This document shows positions 46,936-59,130 of a stretch of 64,000 nt of DNA, piece by piece (within the stretch, counting starts at the first letter, position 1; every line of letters starts with the position of its first letter). The stretch lies in assembly GCA_032718565.1 (NCBI GenBank), contig JAVGVS010000018.1:2028254-2092253 (forward strand), read 5' to 3'. The position numbers and the translations under genes are program-made. The notes under the pieces were generated by a model. It had not been told where the DNA came from. It was given only the letters and a program-made list of their open reading frames with translations, and did no database searches. The DNA comes from Distichodus sexfasciatus (taxonomy: Eukaryota; Chordata; Actinopteri; Characiformes; Distichodontidae).

Positions 46936-49591
46936 ACATATATCATTGTCACAAATAAAGTGTTCACAGAAAACAGTCTGCATAGTAATGGATATGTTTC
47001 AACCCAAAATAAAGTAGAAACCAATCAGCTTTTAAAAGATGTTTTGTTTTGCTGCATTTGATACATTTTATATGATTTGTAACATCTGCAGTATTTGCTC
47101 AGATTTTTATTTAAAGTTTGCCTCAATATACTGGCCCAGTTTGTAAAAAAAAATCACTTAAAGAAATCCAGGGAGGACAATCTAAGAATACACTTTACTT
47201 TGAATTTTTGACAGTTCATGATTCATTGAAGGTTCATTGATTCATTTATTGATGATTCATTTATGTTATTTGTGTTTAACATAAAAGGATCAAGATTTTT
47301 CTAATCCTATCAGTGCTGTTGGTAAAAATTGCTAGTTGTAGCTATAGCCTGTGTTTCCTAGGCTTGCTGGAGTTGCTCATCTTGCTTGGAATGAGGATGT
47401 ATTCCCGTCCCCACCCGTCTCCCGACCCCTTTGTTTTCTCACTGCCCCTCTCTTTCTCATCTTACACTTACTCAACTCTCTCCTTCTTTCCCTCTTGCTC
47501 GGTGTTTTGTCCATGTTTTAAAGTCATGTTCTAAATGTAATATATAGATACAAAGAACAAAGCAGTTTATAGTGTGTAAGTCATAGATTGCTTATATTAA
47601 ACCCTTTTGCCATTGCAGTAAAATCCTTTGTGTTTTGTCTCTGTCAGACAGCGTGGGTGGTTTTTAGCAGAAATCAGCAAGGCTGATGCATGATGAGTCC
47701 TAATGGTGAGCATGGACGGTTTAGGTTTACATCCACCCACCATAACTCATTATGCTAATGGCATTATAAGGGCTGATAAAAATGAGTATTTTAAACAGAT
47801 GAATGATTCTCATTTCTGGTATCTTTCTCTTCTCATAATTTTCAACTTATGTGAGACAGATGTGGCATTGACTTGGCATGGCTTAGACGGTGACACAACA
47901 GTTGTAGAGGATTGCGGTGGCTAGGAAAAGACAAGAAAAAAACAACTTGGTATTACTGCTGGGTATCTGAACTGAAGGCTTCTGACAAGATGTGTCCGAA
48001 GAGTCTGGCACACATTAACATATTCAAACTTTCTCGGCAGGGCTGTCAGCAGGCAGGGCGGAGAGAGGGAGGAGAGAGAGAAGAGATGTAGAGGTGCATC
48101 CCAGGAGACTCCAGGTTTTCAGTGCACATCAGATCTCTGAGCTCATCAATATGTACATGTTACCTAAGGCTTGCATTAACCCAAACAGTGTATTATTCAT
48201 GGCCACATCTATTCATTCAGAGGGGTGAAGGGCTAGGTCAGTCTTTTTTGTTTGATGGTAAAGAACTGTCTTTTTCTTTAAAAATACACAAGGTTGAATA
48301 AACTCAGGATCACTCATATTAATGGAATAATGTAAATTAAAGAAGTAAGTTCAGTCAAATGTACCAATTTTAATAATAATTTATACATTTAATTAAAGGA
48401 GAAAGGCATTGTAAAATGTGTGTATATAGTTTAGTTTTGAGTGGTACTGCACACAACATAGTTTATGAACTTCAATTTCTTTCTAGTAACATGAGTTCCT
48501 GTTCTGAAATCACATATGATTTGACATAATACAACAGTCATCTTTTGACACTTTACAAGAAGAGTAAGTGAGAAGGAAAATTCAATTTAGGGTGTCTCAA
48601 GAAGGAATGATAAGAAATCTGGTTTTAGATGACAGCTCTACTGTTTAGTCTTTCAAAGCTGTGCTCTCTCTTGGTTTGGATATATTTGTTCCCATAACTA
48701 CTCCCTTTGTAACTTTTTTGTCAACACATTCTAATATAATTATTATAAGAGAAAACCAAGTTATGTGCTTTTGAGTCTATCAGTCTGCAGCTCTCCTATT
48801 CCAATAGCTAAAAAACATCAGGATCCCTCCTGCAGGTACTCTCTTTGTGGCATTTAGATAATGTTCTTAATTAGAAAGGATTAATCGCCATGGTAACGCC
48901 TTATTCTCGGCTGATCAATTCACTGGCTGTCTGTGACTTGAACAGAAGATTTGACTTTGAAACAGAAACTTTGCAGGAGAAAGTGCCTGGTGCAGTGCTT
49001 TGTTTATGGAAAAGTTCTGCTTTCAAAAGGGATAAGAAATTAGAGACTAACGTTTAAATACTCAGTTACTATGTTACAAAGTTGTCACTACTGAAACCAT
49101 AAGTGGAGACTAGACATGAGAGCCAAGAAAGTAACTGTGCTGTTCAGTTTAAATAACTATCATTTTTTCATTTTTTGTTGGTATATGTTTCTTATTGTAT
49201 CCATTTTATATCCTTTAACACAAAAATAAGTAACTTTGTGTTGTAAAAGTCAGAATAATACACAAGTGATGCTTTTATGGTTTTGGGTCCCTTCAGCCAA
49301 ATAATTGAGCAGCACTTCTCTTAATTGCTTCTCATATCTCCAGGGGACATTTAAGTGGGTCCAAATCTTAAAGAACATTTAATCCCCTAAAACAGCCTCT
49401 CAATACAAGGACACTGCTTACTGAGGCAAGAAGTTGGGAGGCTTCCAGACAGAAGGAGCAGAAGGAATGTATATTTTGCTTTAAGAACTGAAAGCGATAT
49501 TTTTGCCAATGGACATTATTCATAATTTAGCTCAATCCTCAACCTCGCCCGCTAAGGTTCAGTCTCATTAAAGTGTCTTTGAGCTGGTGAT
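46936..49591. other. Noncoding stretch including the probable c14orf132 3' UTR
   Basis: No coding feature was recognised. Because mammalian C14orf132 has a very long 3' UTR, the part nearest 49,591 is probably transcribed. Patches that look less random than their surroundings are 47,690-47,930 and 48,870-49,010, the latter with CATGGTAACGCC and CTCGGCTGATCAATTC. A CT-rich block lies at 47,430-47,510 and a GA-rich block at 48,055-48,090. Confidence 0.4.
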
Positions 49592-52500
49592 TCAGAACGT
49601 GAACGCATAAACCACTCCGACCACCACAATGTTCCCAATGGTGGCTACAATGGCAATCCACAGCCAGATAGCATCACTGGACAAACGCTGCTGTTCATCC
49701 TGCTGAGTCTGCAGTGTGGATGGAGGAGGCGCGTTCACACTGGCGGACGAGTTGAAGAGTGAGTGTTCGGCACTGTAGTCATCGTTGGGTGAGGAGTCCA
49801 TAAAAGCTCCTGTCATAACCGGAATCTGCATGAGAAAAAAGGGCAGCACATTATTACCATAAAATGACACAACCACAAAAAACTCAAAGCGTTTCAAGGT
49901 TACAAAGTTTAATAAAATGGATCTCTGTTGGCTATTTTCTGCATTTATTATAGCCTTGATTAATGTGTCTAACAACACGGTGTTTAAGTAATTCAGATTT
50001 GAAGTGTTAACAGTTGCTATGACAAGCCAGGATACATCAACTCAAGGACACTGAATCTGAAAGCCTCTACATTTTATGGTCCTTTTTTTTCCGGATATAT
50101 AAATTACTCCCCCAACCTCTATATATGAAGTGAAATATTTAAGTATTAATGGAACCTTTTCACAATATTTTGTGTAAATTGGCAAAATACTTTATACCCA
50201 CAATATATTTTCCCATCCAGTTAGGACCTTCTAGACGTAAAATTGGGTTTAATTAATGTGTAATAAATATTGTAAAGGGGTGCAGTTAAAATGATTTATT
50301 GCATAAGACAATTAGAGCTCTTTGAAAGCTGGCTGACAGAGGACATGCATATCACTGTACATACTGTATGAGGTTGCCTGGTGACTGAGAACGATGAGCT
50401 CGCTCAAAATAGTCCTCCAGACAGGGCTCCTCAAAGTGGAGGCTTTAAACAATACTAAAAATACCTTTGAGGCACGCGACAAAATGTACAGCTGCATAAG
50501 AACCCTTGCCGAACTTACATCTCAGTAGGATGAGGCAAAGAAACAAGAACAAACATCTTTGGGCCACAACCCGAATGAATCGTCTCTCTTTTTAAATGCA
50601 TTTGCACAACAAGGTTTACAGTGCCTGGTGATGGCTGCTTGTGTTCATTTTTTGAAGACTTCTGGCTAATATATAATATATAAGAAAACACTTTTACAAA
50701 AGTCACATAATATTATTATCATGGTCTGATATCACAATATAAAACTTTATTTTAAAATATAGGTTTAAAACAGGGGTTTTCAACTGGTGGTCTGTGACAT
50801 GCAATCCAGTTTCACTACTGAAATCACTTAAAAAAAATTATTTAGTTTCATTTATTTTTCAAAACATTTGAGCATTTTAATGAATTCATTATGAATGATG
50901 AATTTAATGCATATCTGCAAATTTAAAGAATATCTATAAAAATAATTTTTAAAATGCTTCAAATGCAGAGGTTACATTTCGTTGTGAAGCACTGTGTGCT
51001 GTACTGTGACATATGCACAATGATGAATACTCACTCACTCACTTAAAAAAAATGTGTGACTAAACTGATTATATTATCCTTATGTTGGTGTATAATGAAG
51101 CTTGTCTGCATTGGTTTATTTGTATTCTGTGCTGTTCTGTATTTATATAATGTTCAGATTTTTTCTCAGTATATTTTTTGCTGACTGCTCAGACATTAAT
51201 GGAGTTGGTCCTCCTGAAGTACCTGTCCAGTTAATCTAGGACCCAGAGTGGACACAGACATTACAAAAGCTTTTAAGGCAAAGTGAGTGATTCTACTGCA
51301 TTTGTCTGTGCAATAAAGACATGGAGAATATAGCCCTTTTACGTAAGTGTCTAAAATGTCCCTAAATTACACCCAACCACAATCCAATAACAGTGTGGCA
51401 CTAATGTCTGGGTCTGGTACTCCTGGGACAGTGAGGCAATTTATTTACAAAGGGATAGTTTCAGAAAACACTGTGCTGTAAGGTGTTTAAACTACATATA
51501 TTTAAAAATAGCACTCAGTACAAGAACCTAATGTGGGATCCAAAAGCAGGAAAAATGCTATTTACATTTTAACAAAATGATCCTTTTAGCAGCATCAGCC
51601 ATAATAAATGGCTGTAATAAAAACATACCACAAATTCCACATTCTCTGTTGCTGTGAAACAAGACTTATTTTGAAAATAAAATTAATCACTATGTTCATG
51701 TCAGTCACCAGGGACTTGAGTAGCCAAAGACTTTAATAACCAGCCGGTGGAAAAAAAACCTACATGCAAAACCTCCCGCAGCAATATTTAAGACTAGGAT
51801 TTATTACATGACTTAAATATCATATTCTGAACAGTCTAAGTTTGCCAACTGGCCTGTGCAGGTTTTGGTTCTCATTAGGTGCCTTGGCAGTTTAAACTAC
51901 ACAACCGGGGAGTTTGCAACACCAGTTTATATTCCAATTCAAGTTGTGAAAGTCAGACATTTTTGATAAACTACAACTCCCCCAAAAGTCTTTTTTGTAC
52001 ACTATGCCATTCTCTATCCTCTGTGTTTCTAAACAAACTCTGCGACTGAATACTGAAAAACTGATGCAATGTAAACCTGCCTTAAGTTATCTGAGTTAAA
52101 TATACAAGGCTAAAAGAAATAGGATTTTAAAAAAGCACTGCCAACTAGATTAAACACTTTTTTTTGTATTTCTTGCTGTTTTGAATCATGCGTTGACAGA
52201 AAGTTATACAACCCTAAAACACTAAAGACGTCAGCAGGTTCTAGCTCATCCTCAGATGTGGTGTGAAAATACTGTCTAGATTTACAGTCTCAGTCACAGA
52301 TTTTATTTGCTCTTGTATTGTCCGGAGGACTAATAGTAAACCATAAAACGCAACATAAGAGTTGAAACCGAGCCCTACTGGATCTTTTCTGTAGCAGCTC
52401 TACATTAATGGGGCTGAGGCACAGGACATGTGGTGACTTGCTTGCATATCAATTATTTTTATATGGGACCCAGCAGCTTTTTAGCTCTGAGGGAAGCATA

Positions 52501-54981
52501 TTGTTTGCATTCTGCAGGCACAAGACTTTCTTTTTAAGTAGGAGTGTAGTTTCTTCAATTTCTGTAAATGCCAGAGGAAGCAGGTCCCAATGAATGTTAT
52601 ACCGTTTAATCCTTTGGGAGTATTATCCAAGAGGTTTTTCAAGATGATTTTGAAAAGCTTCCCTTGTGCTCCCTTGTGTTTATGCATTGCACAACAAGTA
52701 CTTTCACTGTTCTGACAGGCACAGGAAAGCATCTGTCCTAATATAACCTTTTAGGTAATTCCACCTAATTTCATAGGGATCCTCCAGTTGATGTCCTTAA
52801 AATATAATTTATGCAAAAAGAATCATTCCATAATTCATTACTTGTTTCTGTCGTTCTGTAGCGTCATCTGCAACCACATTAAGTTCCAGCTAATAAGCAC
52901 TGCTTCACAAAAATATGAAATGTAACAAGTGGATACATTAGCATTAACTGCTGATAAATCAAGCATGACCAAACCTATATGTAGAAACTAAAAAAACTCT
53001 CACCCAACACACATCTTCCTGTGTCCTGTGATGTAACTGTCTCTTTAAAAATGTTCTCCATGTTGCCAGAGAGATCTTGCCTGTTGCTGGGGTGATTCAC
53101 TTAGCAACAAAATAATAGATTTTCTTGACAACCGAGGGAGGACGGCAAAAAAGTATTGTTTTGAATGCTGTGGGTCACATTACCAGATGTTGCCCATGTC
53201 TATTTGTCACACATAAGTATTTCCACTATTATCCTCCTTTAACATATACTGTATAATTTTGCATATTTTGCATGTGTTGTTTAGCTTGTGTATTGCAAAA
53301 GAGGGTTTGTGTTACAGGAAAAGAAGGTTTATTATGAGCAGACACAAAAATATCTTTTTTCAATGTTGGAGTAAATGATGCTGTAAAACCCAAAGCAGCA
53401 CATTTGTCTGTTGCCAATCTTTGGTCCATTGGATTTCCTTGTCTGCTCAGACTGCATGAAATATTGAGCATCTTTAGGGTGGGGTAGAGGGGGATTTTAT
53501 TGGATCTTGGCTCAACTGAGGCTCTGTGTCTTTTTAAATCTTTTTTGTGAAAAGGAAAAAAAATCAGCCAGTAAACTATCATTCATCTATAATGAGGTTA
53601 AATGAGAAAATATTAATTGAAAATATAATTGAAAATATAATTGAACAGCTTGGGGTTAAGCGACGGGTCTTGCTCAGGGTCTCAATGGTGGGTATGTTGG
53701 CAGTAGGACGCAGCTGGATTTGAACCTCTTGGTGAGTATCTTACCAATTGTTCAACAGCACCCTTTCTAAATAAAGCACAATACAAAGAAGAAAGGGAAT
53801 AATTTCAATAAAATCTTATAAAAATTGCTCAATTTTTGCATTTTCAAATTGCTGTACAATTACTTGACAGTTTTGTCTTGTCAAAGAAGGTAGTGTAGAC
53901 GAAGCAATGTTCAGAATGTGTTCTGAAATCATTATCAGACAATTTTATCCAAAATCCCTTCCCTCATCTTACCCAGGGCAACTCTGGAAATTGTAAATAG
54001 TGGAGTGATCTTTATCTAAATCACATCCAAGTCAGCATAAATCATTAGCTGGACTTGTTATACGACTGTGACTGTTAGCTTAGAAAATGCAATGAGGTAC
54101 AGTTCATTTTCAAAACACCACCCTGGAGAAATTGAAACTGTTGAGTGTTGCAGGAGGATTGCTCACATAAGAGGAATAGCATCTTTGTACAGTGGCACGT
54201 TATGCTGTACAACAGTGGGATGGTACTGTGCTGCTCAGCTCCAGGGGCACACACACTTGTCTTCAGCATTTCTTAGCCTTCAATCTGAAATACCCTACAG
54301 CCTGCACCTGTCAGAGACACACAACACGTATCTATTCCGTTTCCATTTTTTTTCTTGCACTCTCTCTGCTTCTCTCTCAACCCCTTAAGGGTCAGGGATG
54401 TTTGGAGTGGAGAAGAAAGACAGTGATCAAGCAAAAGGGAGCGAGAATAAAACCAGGAGGAAAAAAGAGAATCTGATGTTCTCCATCTCTCTTCACAGAG
54501 TGCTCATGTTTTAATGTTCTCAGCAGACTTTACGAAGCCCCCCCAAAATCTCATCTCTTGTATGTCTTATTCGGTGAAAGCTTTTTGCTGTTTACAAGCT
54601 CCTGTCCATGTAGTACTATTTAATTCTGAAACAAGACCAGGACAAAAAACACACAGCCCTTTTAGAGCCCATTTAGATCTCCAATACTACTTTCTCACTC
54701 TGACAAAAGGTGACTCAGGGTTAGGGGCATTACTGCTCAATCTAAGAGGCACACCAAGAATATAACGTATATATGCATTCAGAGCTGTCATATCTCCAAA
54801 TTGTGTTGCTATGAAATGGCTTATCCATAAAATTCCAAGAGCAAATCTGACAGTGCAAACTCAGAGCTAAACAGCCAAAGTCTGTGCTCAGTGAAGAGGG
54901 TTTTATTTTTAAATGTGTCTGACAAATACTGTAAGCCTCCAGAGTCACAGTGAAAGTTTGATCCTCTTTACTTAAACATGT

Positions 54982-55015
<34 letters not shown>

Positions 55016-58000
55016 CTGTATTTATTTGTCTGTGTATGATAGAAATATAAATTATATATATTATATAAATTGAAAACCCCCAGATTATCCCTTTATAATC
55101 CAAAAGAGTTTTGACATATTGAGTAAAAGAACCTTTGTTTGTGTGTCATCCTTCCGGATGATCTAGATAGAGACTCTATGGGTTATTTAAAAAGGAGTCA
55201 ATAAGTAAGACTTTTGCAGTAATTATAAACCCCGTGTTTTAAACATTTGCACTTTTCCCCCACATTCCACCATCAGTTGTAGCATTTGATTTCAGCAAAA
55301 TTTTAACTAAGACATTTAACATTTTATCACACATCATCAATATGCATAAGCCCTTTCTGAGGCTATGAATCCCAAAACTATTTTATAAAACCACAAGAGT
55401 CACTATTCCCAACCATTAACATACATGAAACATTCAGACAAATGATTAAATCCAACTTGACAATGAAATACAAATAGCTGTGGTGCTAAAATGGCTTTAG
55501 GGGAAAGGGGCACACAAACACACTCACACACATACAGGTAATGTTGCCATAAAGTTTGACAATTCTGGATGCTTTGTGTTTTATTTTGCATTAATATAAT
55601 CAGTGTAGTGAATCACAATCAGATTTCCTGGGCACATTTGAGTAAAGTTAGTTATTACTTGCAAGTTATTCAAAATTTAATTTACATGATATTATAGGGT
55701 TTAATCTAATTGTTAGGGCATTCATTCCATGAATTTTAAGTCAGTTATATTACATTACAGTGACTATGGCTTAGGGTTATCCTCTTAATATAGGTACAAA
55801 TGTTAAGCAAAAATATCGCTGTGACTGTTTTAAAAACACTTGCTTAAACAATCACAAAGGTTTTTCTCTCCCTAGAAGTACCTCAAATAAGAGTCTGATG
55901 TCAGTTTTTTGGTTGCTAATGCATTGCAACACTGTGTTAGTTGCTAATGTACACTATGTTAGTTGCTAACATAGTTAACATAGTATAGTTGCTAACATAG
56001 TTAGCAACTATACTTTTGGGAAACGCACTCCTGACCAGACATAGAAATTACTGAACATTCAAGAAATTTCTGCATAATCCTCTTCAAAATATAAGTAATT
56101 AAATGAAAATGTATGATATAATTGAACTGAAACACTACTTTTCCCTCAGTATCTTTACCATTTCCTTTTCACAACACCTCAAAGTGTACAAAAATCTATA
56201 TTGTGGTCACGACTGTACAGACAGTGCTGTCAGATATTTTATGGACAAAATATATAAATAATTTAAAAAATAAATAAATAATAAAGATGGATGGGTCCAA
56301 CATGTTTAGAAAGATATCGACTGACTTGATGCTAGAAGAAACACAGGAGATTCCAACTTTATGATAACCTACAGTCTAAACTGTTCTATCAGCCTCTCAA
56401 AAAAATGTACTGGGTTTTAATATTTAGTGTGAAGTCTGTCAACAGTGGGTGCCATCATTGTCCTGTGGTATGTTAGGCAGTCTTTGACACTGACTAAAAG
56501 AAAAACACTACAATTCATTCATCTACATGGGAATTATAACCCTGAACATTACTTTAAAGTTCTAGCCATCTATTTCTCCTGGGTGAGGGACATTAATATG
56601 CATTTGATATACATTATTCATGTATCAGGGAACAGTGTATCACATACATGAAAAGGTGTGACTACTCAGCTTCTTATGCCGTCTGTCTGAATAAAGCTTT
56701 ACTTTGTCTGGTTTATGGTCAGACATTTTTGTTAACAGTCTTTATGGCATTTTAGAGTTTGAGAAGCACACATCATAGTCACAAAACTGCTAGCGACAGC
56801 TTGTCAGAGGTTGCCCATGACATGACATTTTTGGCCCATTGGTGGGTTTTTTTACACACTGCTGGGTTGTGCTGAGTGTTACATGCCCAAAATATCCAGC
56901 CAGCAAAGATCCTGGGGTCAAGAACTGGCTGCTGGAAGTGACAGAAAATTGCAGGTTTGTGTATAGACAGAGCATGTGGAAAGCAAGATGATTCTATTAG
57001 ACCCTGTCAGATATATGGGTCAATATTTTGGCCAATATGAACTAATTATAGCTAAACTGCTGATAAATGTCATTTAAGTAATAAATATAGCGATGTAAGA
57101 TATATTCTTTAATATTATGTTATGAGTGCTGTTATTGCTTAATTTGTACACTAGAGGGCCTCTTAAACCTCAGTTGGGTTTTTCCATGATTTATACATTT
57201 GACTCGACCAAATTTAGTTTCTAAAAAATACAGTTTATATTACAATTTATATTACAAATGTTTTGTGTTACTGAAAAATATAATTATTGGAATTTTCATT
57301 TCTGAAAATATCAAAATCAGTATCAGTCTTTAAAAAAAAATCTTGATACTACTTGAAATTTCTGAAAAGTCATCTATCTGCAACCAACCCAAACTCTGGC
57401 TAATCCAACCTTGGGGTGGCTACTCACTTAATCTAACCCAACTGACACAGAGATACGGTCTTGAAAAATGGCTTACAAAAGTAATAAAAGTAGGCTAAGG
57501 GGCATGTGGACCTTTCAGACTGTGTTTGTATTAGGCTTCTGCTCCACTGCCAGTTCTCTTTACTGAAGTGATCTTTAAAATTAAGGCGCACTCTACCCAA
57601 CGACACTAATATGACTTTGGGTGGGGTGACTTTGTAAATTTCCTGCACCATGACCAGTGAACTCGGCCATCCCTCAGGGGTTTCAGCTCTATTAGGTGTG
57701 TAATTGCTGTTGTTTAGCACCTGCTGCATCGTCACTTTGAGAGCACTCAGCCCCTGGGTTCAATTTGCTTTTGTTTATAATTAGTGTTCCATCTCTTACT
57801 CAAGGTTTGCATAATAGAATATTTTTTCATGCATGAATTATTTTTCTAAACTAATGCTGTGTGCTTTATTTATTTTGTAATTACCCATGTGGTATGTCTT
57901 GGTGCAAATTGGGTATCCAGAAGGTCCATTAACTCTTAATTAACAAAGAAAGCAAGATTTTGATAACGCAATTCGAAAAATCTTCTTGTGATGAAGGGTA

Positions 58001-58891
58001 TCTCCTTTGATCACATATCACACATATGTTACATAAGGGTGTCTCCTTTTATCAGTTCTTATCCCAAATAAGAACTAATGGGTTTGCATTTTGTCTCAAT
58101 AAATAAATGTATGAATTAATAGAATTAATAAATTAAGTTGTAATTAACCAGACTGCATTATGCTGAATGAGTCTGTTGATAGTGAGAGACAGAGAGGATA
58201 GTTTCAGTCTATAGTCTTAGACGCTCCTTTGGTTTCCACAGAATATAAGGTCATTTTAAGAAAACAAAAAGTCTGGGGAGAGTTAGGCCTCAATTCAATA
58301 GACTGCTGAAACTTTATGGGGTTTTATTACTCAGAACAAGGGCGAAACTTTGGGGTGAGCATTAAGGGGAATGAGCTGTTCATCCATTTACTAAGTCCCG
58401 TAGCTTTGGGGTAGTAGTGTTGGCTTGGTTTGATCATTGAGATTTTCAGCTCCTTATTCTATCCACCTCATAATTTAAGACCATAATTTGATTGGGGAAG
58501 CCTAAATTATACAAAAAAGCACATGTGTAACCTGATGTTGAATAACACAAACCTATGGATAAAGAGCAGCACAATCTGAGGCGAAATAAGCAACAAAACA
58601 ATTCCGACTAGAGTAAATGATATCATTTGTCATTCATTCGAATCAAATTAGTTCATTGTCAGGTCACTTTGTTATTGGCACAACTTTTACGACATTAGAA
58701 TTTTGATGTTACCTTTTGACATATATACTAAGAGGCATTTAATCATCCCGTTGTCTTAAACTGACGAAGCCACGCCCGCACTCAACACTCAAAACTTATC
58801 ATTTGTTTCCAACGCCCGTTTACTTTATGTGAAAGAAAGAAAATATGAATGTATGCCTTCCTACCTGCGCAGCCATAAATGAAAGGTCCAT
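49592..58891 (-). CDS. c14orf132: C14orf132-like single-pass membrane microprotein
   Basis: Two coding exons: 58865-58891 (MDLSFMAAQ, donor GTAG) and 49592-49825 (acceptor TGCAG), separated by about 9 kb. Both boundaries are at phase 0, giving 86 aa. Matches to human C14orf132 (83 aa) include the first seven to nine residues, GAFMDS, LFNSSA and the C-terminal WIAI-ATIGNIVVVGVVYAFTF. The C-terminal 24 residues form one membrane helix, so the protein is probably tail-anchored, with a Ser/Gln/Pro-rich head. No enzymatic domain is present, and function is not established. The C-terminal helix resembles the TUNAR microprotein. The coding strand and order relative to bradykinin receptors match human 14q32. 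Confidence 0.93.
50961..51043 (+). repeat. SINE 3' part
   Basis: AATGCAGAGGTTACATTTCG through CACTGTGTGCTGTACTGTGA to a CACTCACTCAC end. This corresponds to the 3' half of the SINE at 23,256-23,508. The tRNA head is missing, as expected for 5' truncation. Confidence 0.6.
53645..53765 (-). repeat. tRNA-derived SINE fragment, inverted
   Basis: The text GGGTCTTGCTCAGGGTCTCA and GGATTTGAACCTCTTGG is a reversed SINE body and B-box; CTTACCAATTGTTCAACAGC is the reversed A-box end. It resembles the family of the spata7 intron copy at 11,825-11,985 and is more diverged. Confidence 0.5.
54988..55013. repeat. (TC)n microsatellite
   Basis: An uninterrupted TC dinucleotide run within the c14orf132 intron. 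Confidence 0.85.
55954..56014. repeat. Pair of hairpins built on GTTAGTTGCTAAC lines
   Basis: Hairpin 1 has 9-bp arms (55954-55962 and 55966-55974) with a 3-nt loop. Hairpin 2 has 15-bp perfect arms (55982-55996 and 56000-56014) with loop ATA. Both use the same GTTGCTAACATAG words, and a weaker GTTAGTTGCTAATG copy precedes them at about 55,936. It lies in the c14orf132 intron. Confidence 0.8.
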
Positions 58892-59086
58892 GTTGTTGAT
58901 TTCTGCCTACTTGATCCAGATGGGAAACTGGAAATATGTGCTTATATTAGTCGATATTCCCGGAGCGCGAAGCCCCGGACGCGCTCGGAGCTGCTGGATG
59001 TAGAGACATGGCGCAGCTGCAGCTCAACACAGAGCCACAACTTATACAACAGAGAGAACTGAGAGAGAACATAGACTGAAGGATCA

Positions 59087-59127
<41 letters not shown>

Positions 59128-59130
59128 CTA
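58892..59130 (-). promoter_or_regulatory. Putative c14orf132 5' UTR and promoter
   Basis: Upstream of the MDLSFMAAQ exon the DNA changes to a CpG-rich patch (GAGCGCGAAGCCCCGGACGC, about 58,960-58,985), which is rare in this window. A (TC)n run lies at about 59,088-59,123. The transcription start was not determined. Confidence 0.5.

Larger units (their letters stand above)
49826..58864 (-). other. c14orf132 intron
   Basis: A 9-kb intron. Recognisable items are a SINE 3' part at 50,961-51,043, a reversed SINE piece at about 53,645-53,765, a (TC)n microsatellite at about 54,988-55,013, and a hairpin cluster at 55,954-56,014. Short open frames (for example 53,229-53,582 and 54,068-54,388) have no family signature and are taken as chance. 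Confidence 0.6.

Noticed and set aside
53229..53582. 117-codon minus-strand frame in the c14orf132 intron
   Set aside because: No domain, no start context, no splice partners and AT-rich composition; taken as chance.
54068..54476. Overlapping plus-strand frames of 94-106 codons
   Set aside because: No family signature, and two overlapping frames are open equally, which fits chance rather than coding.
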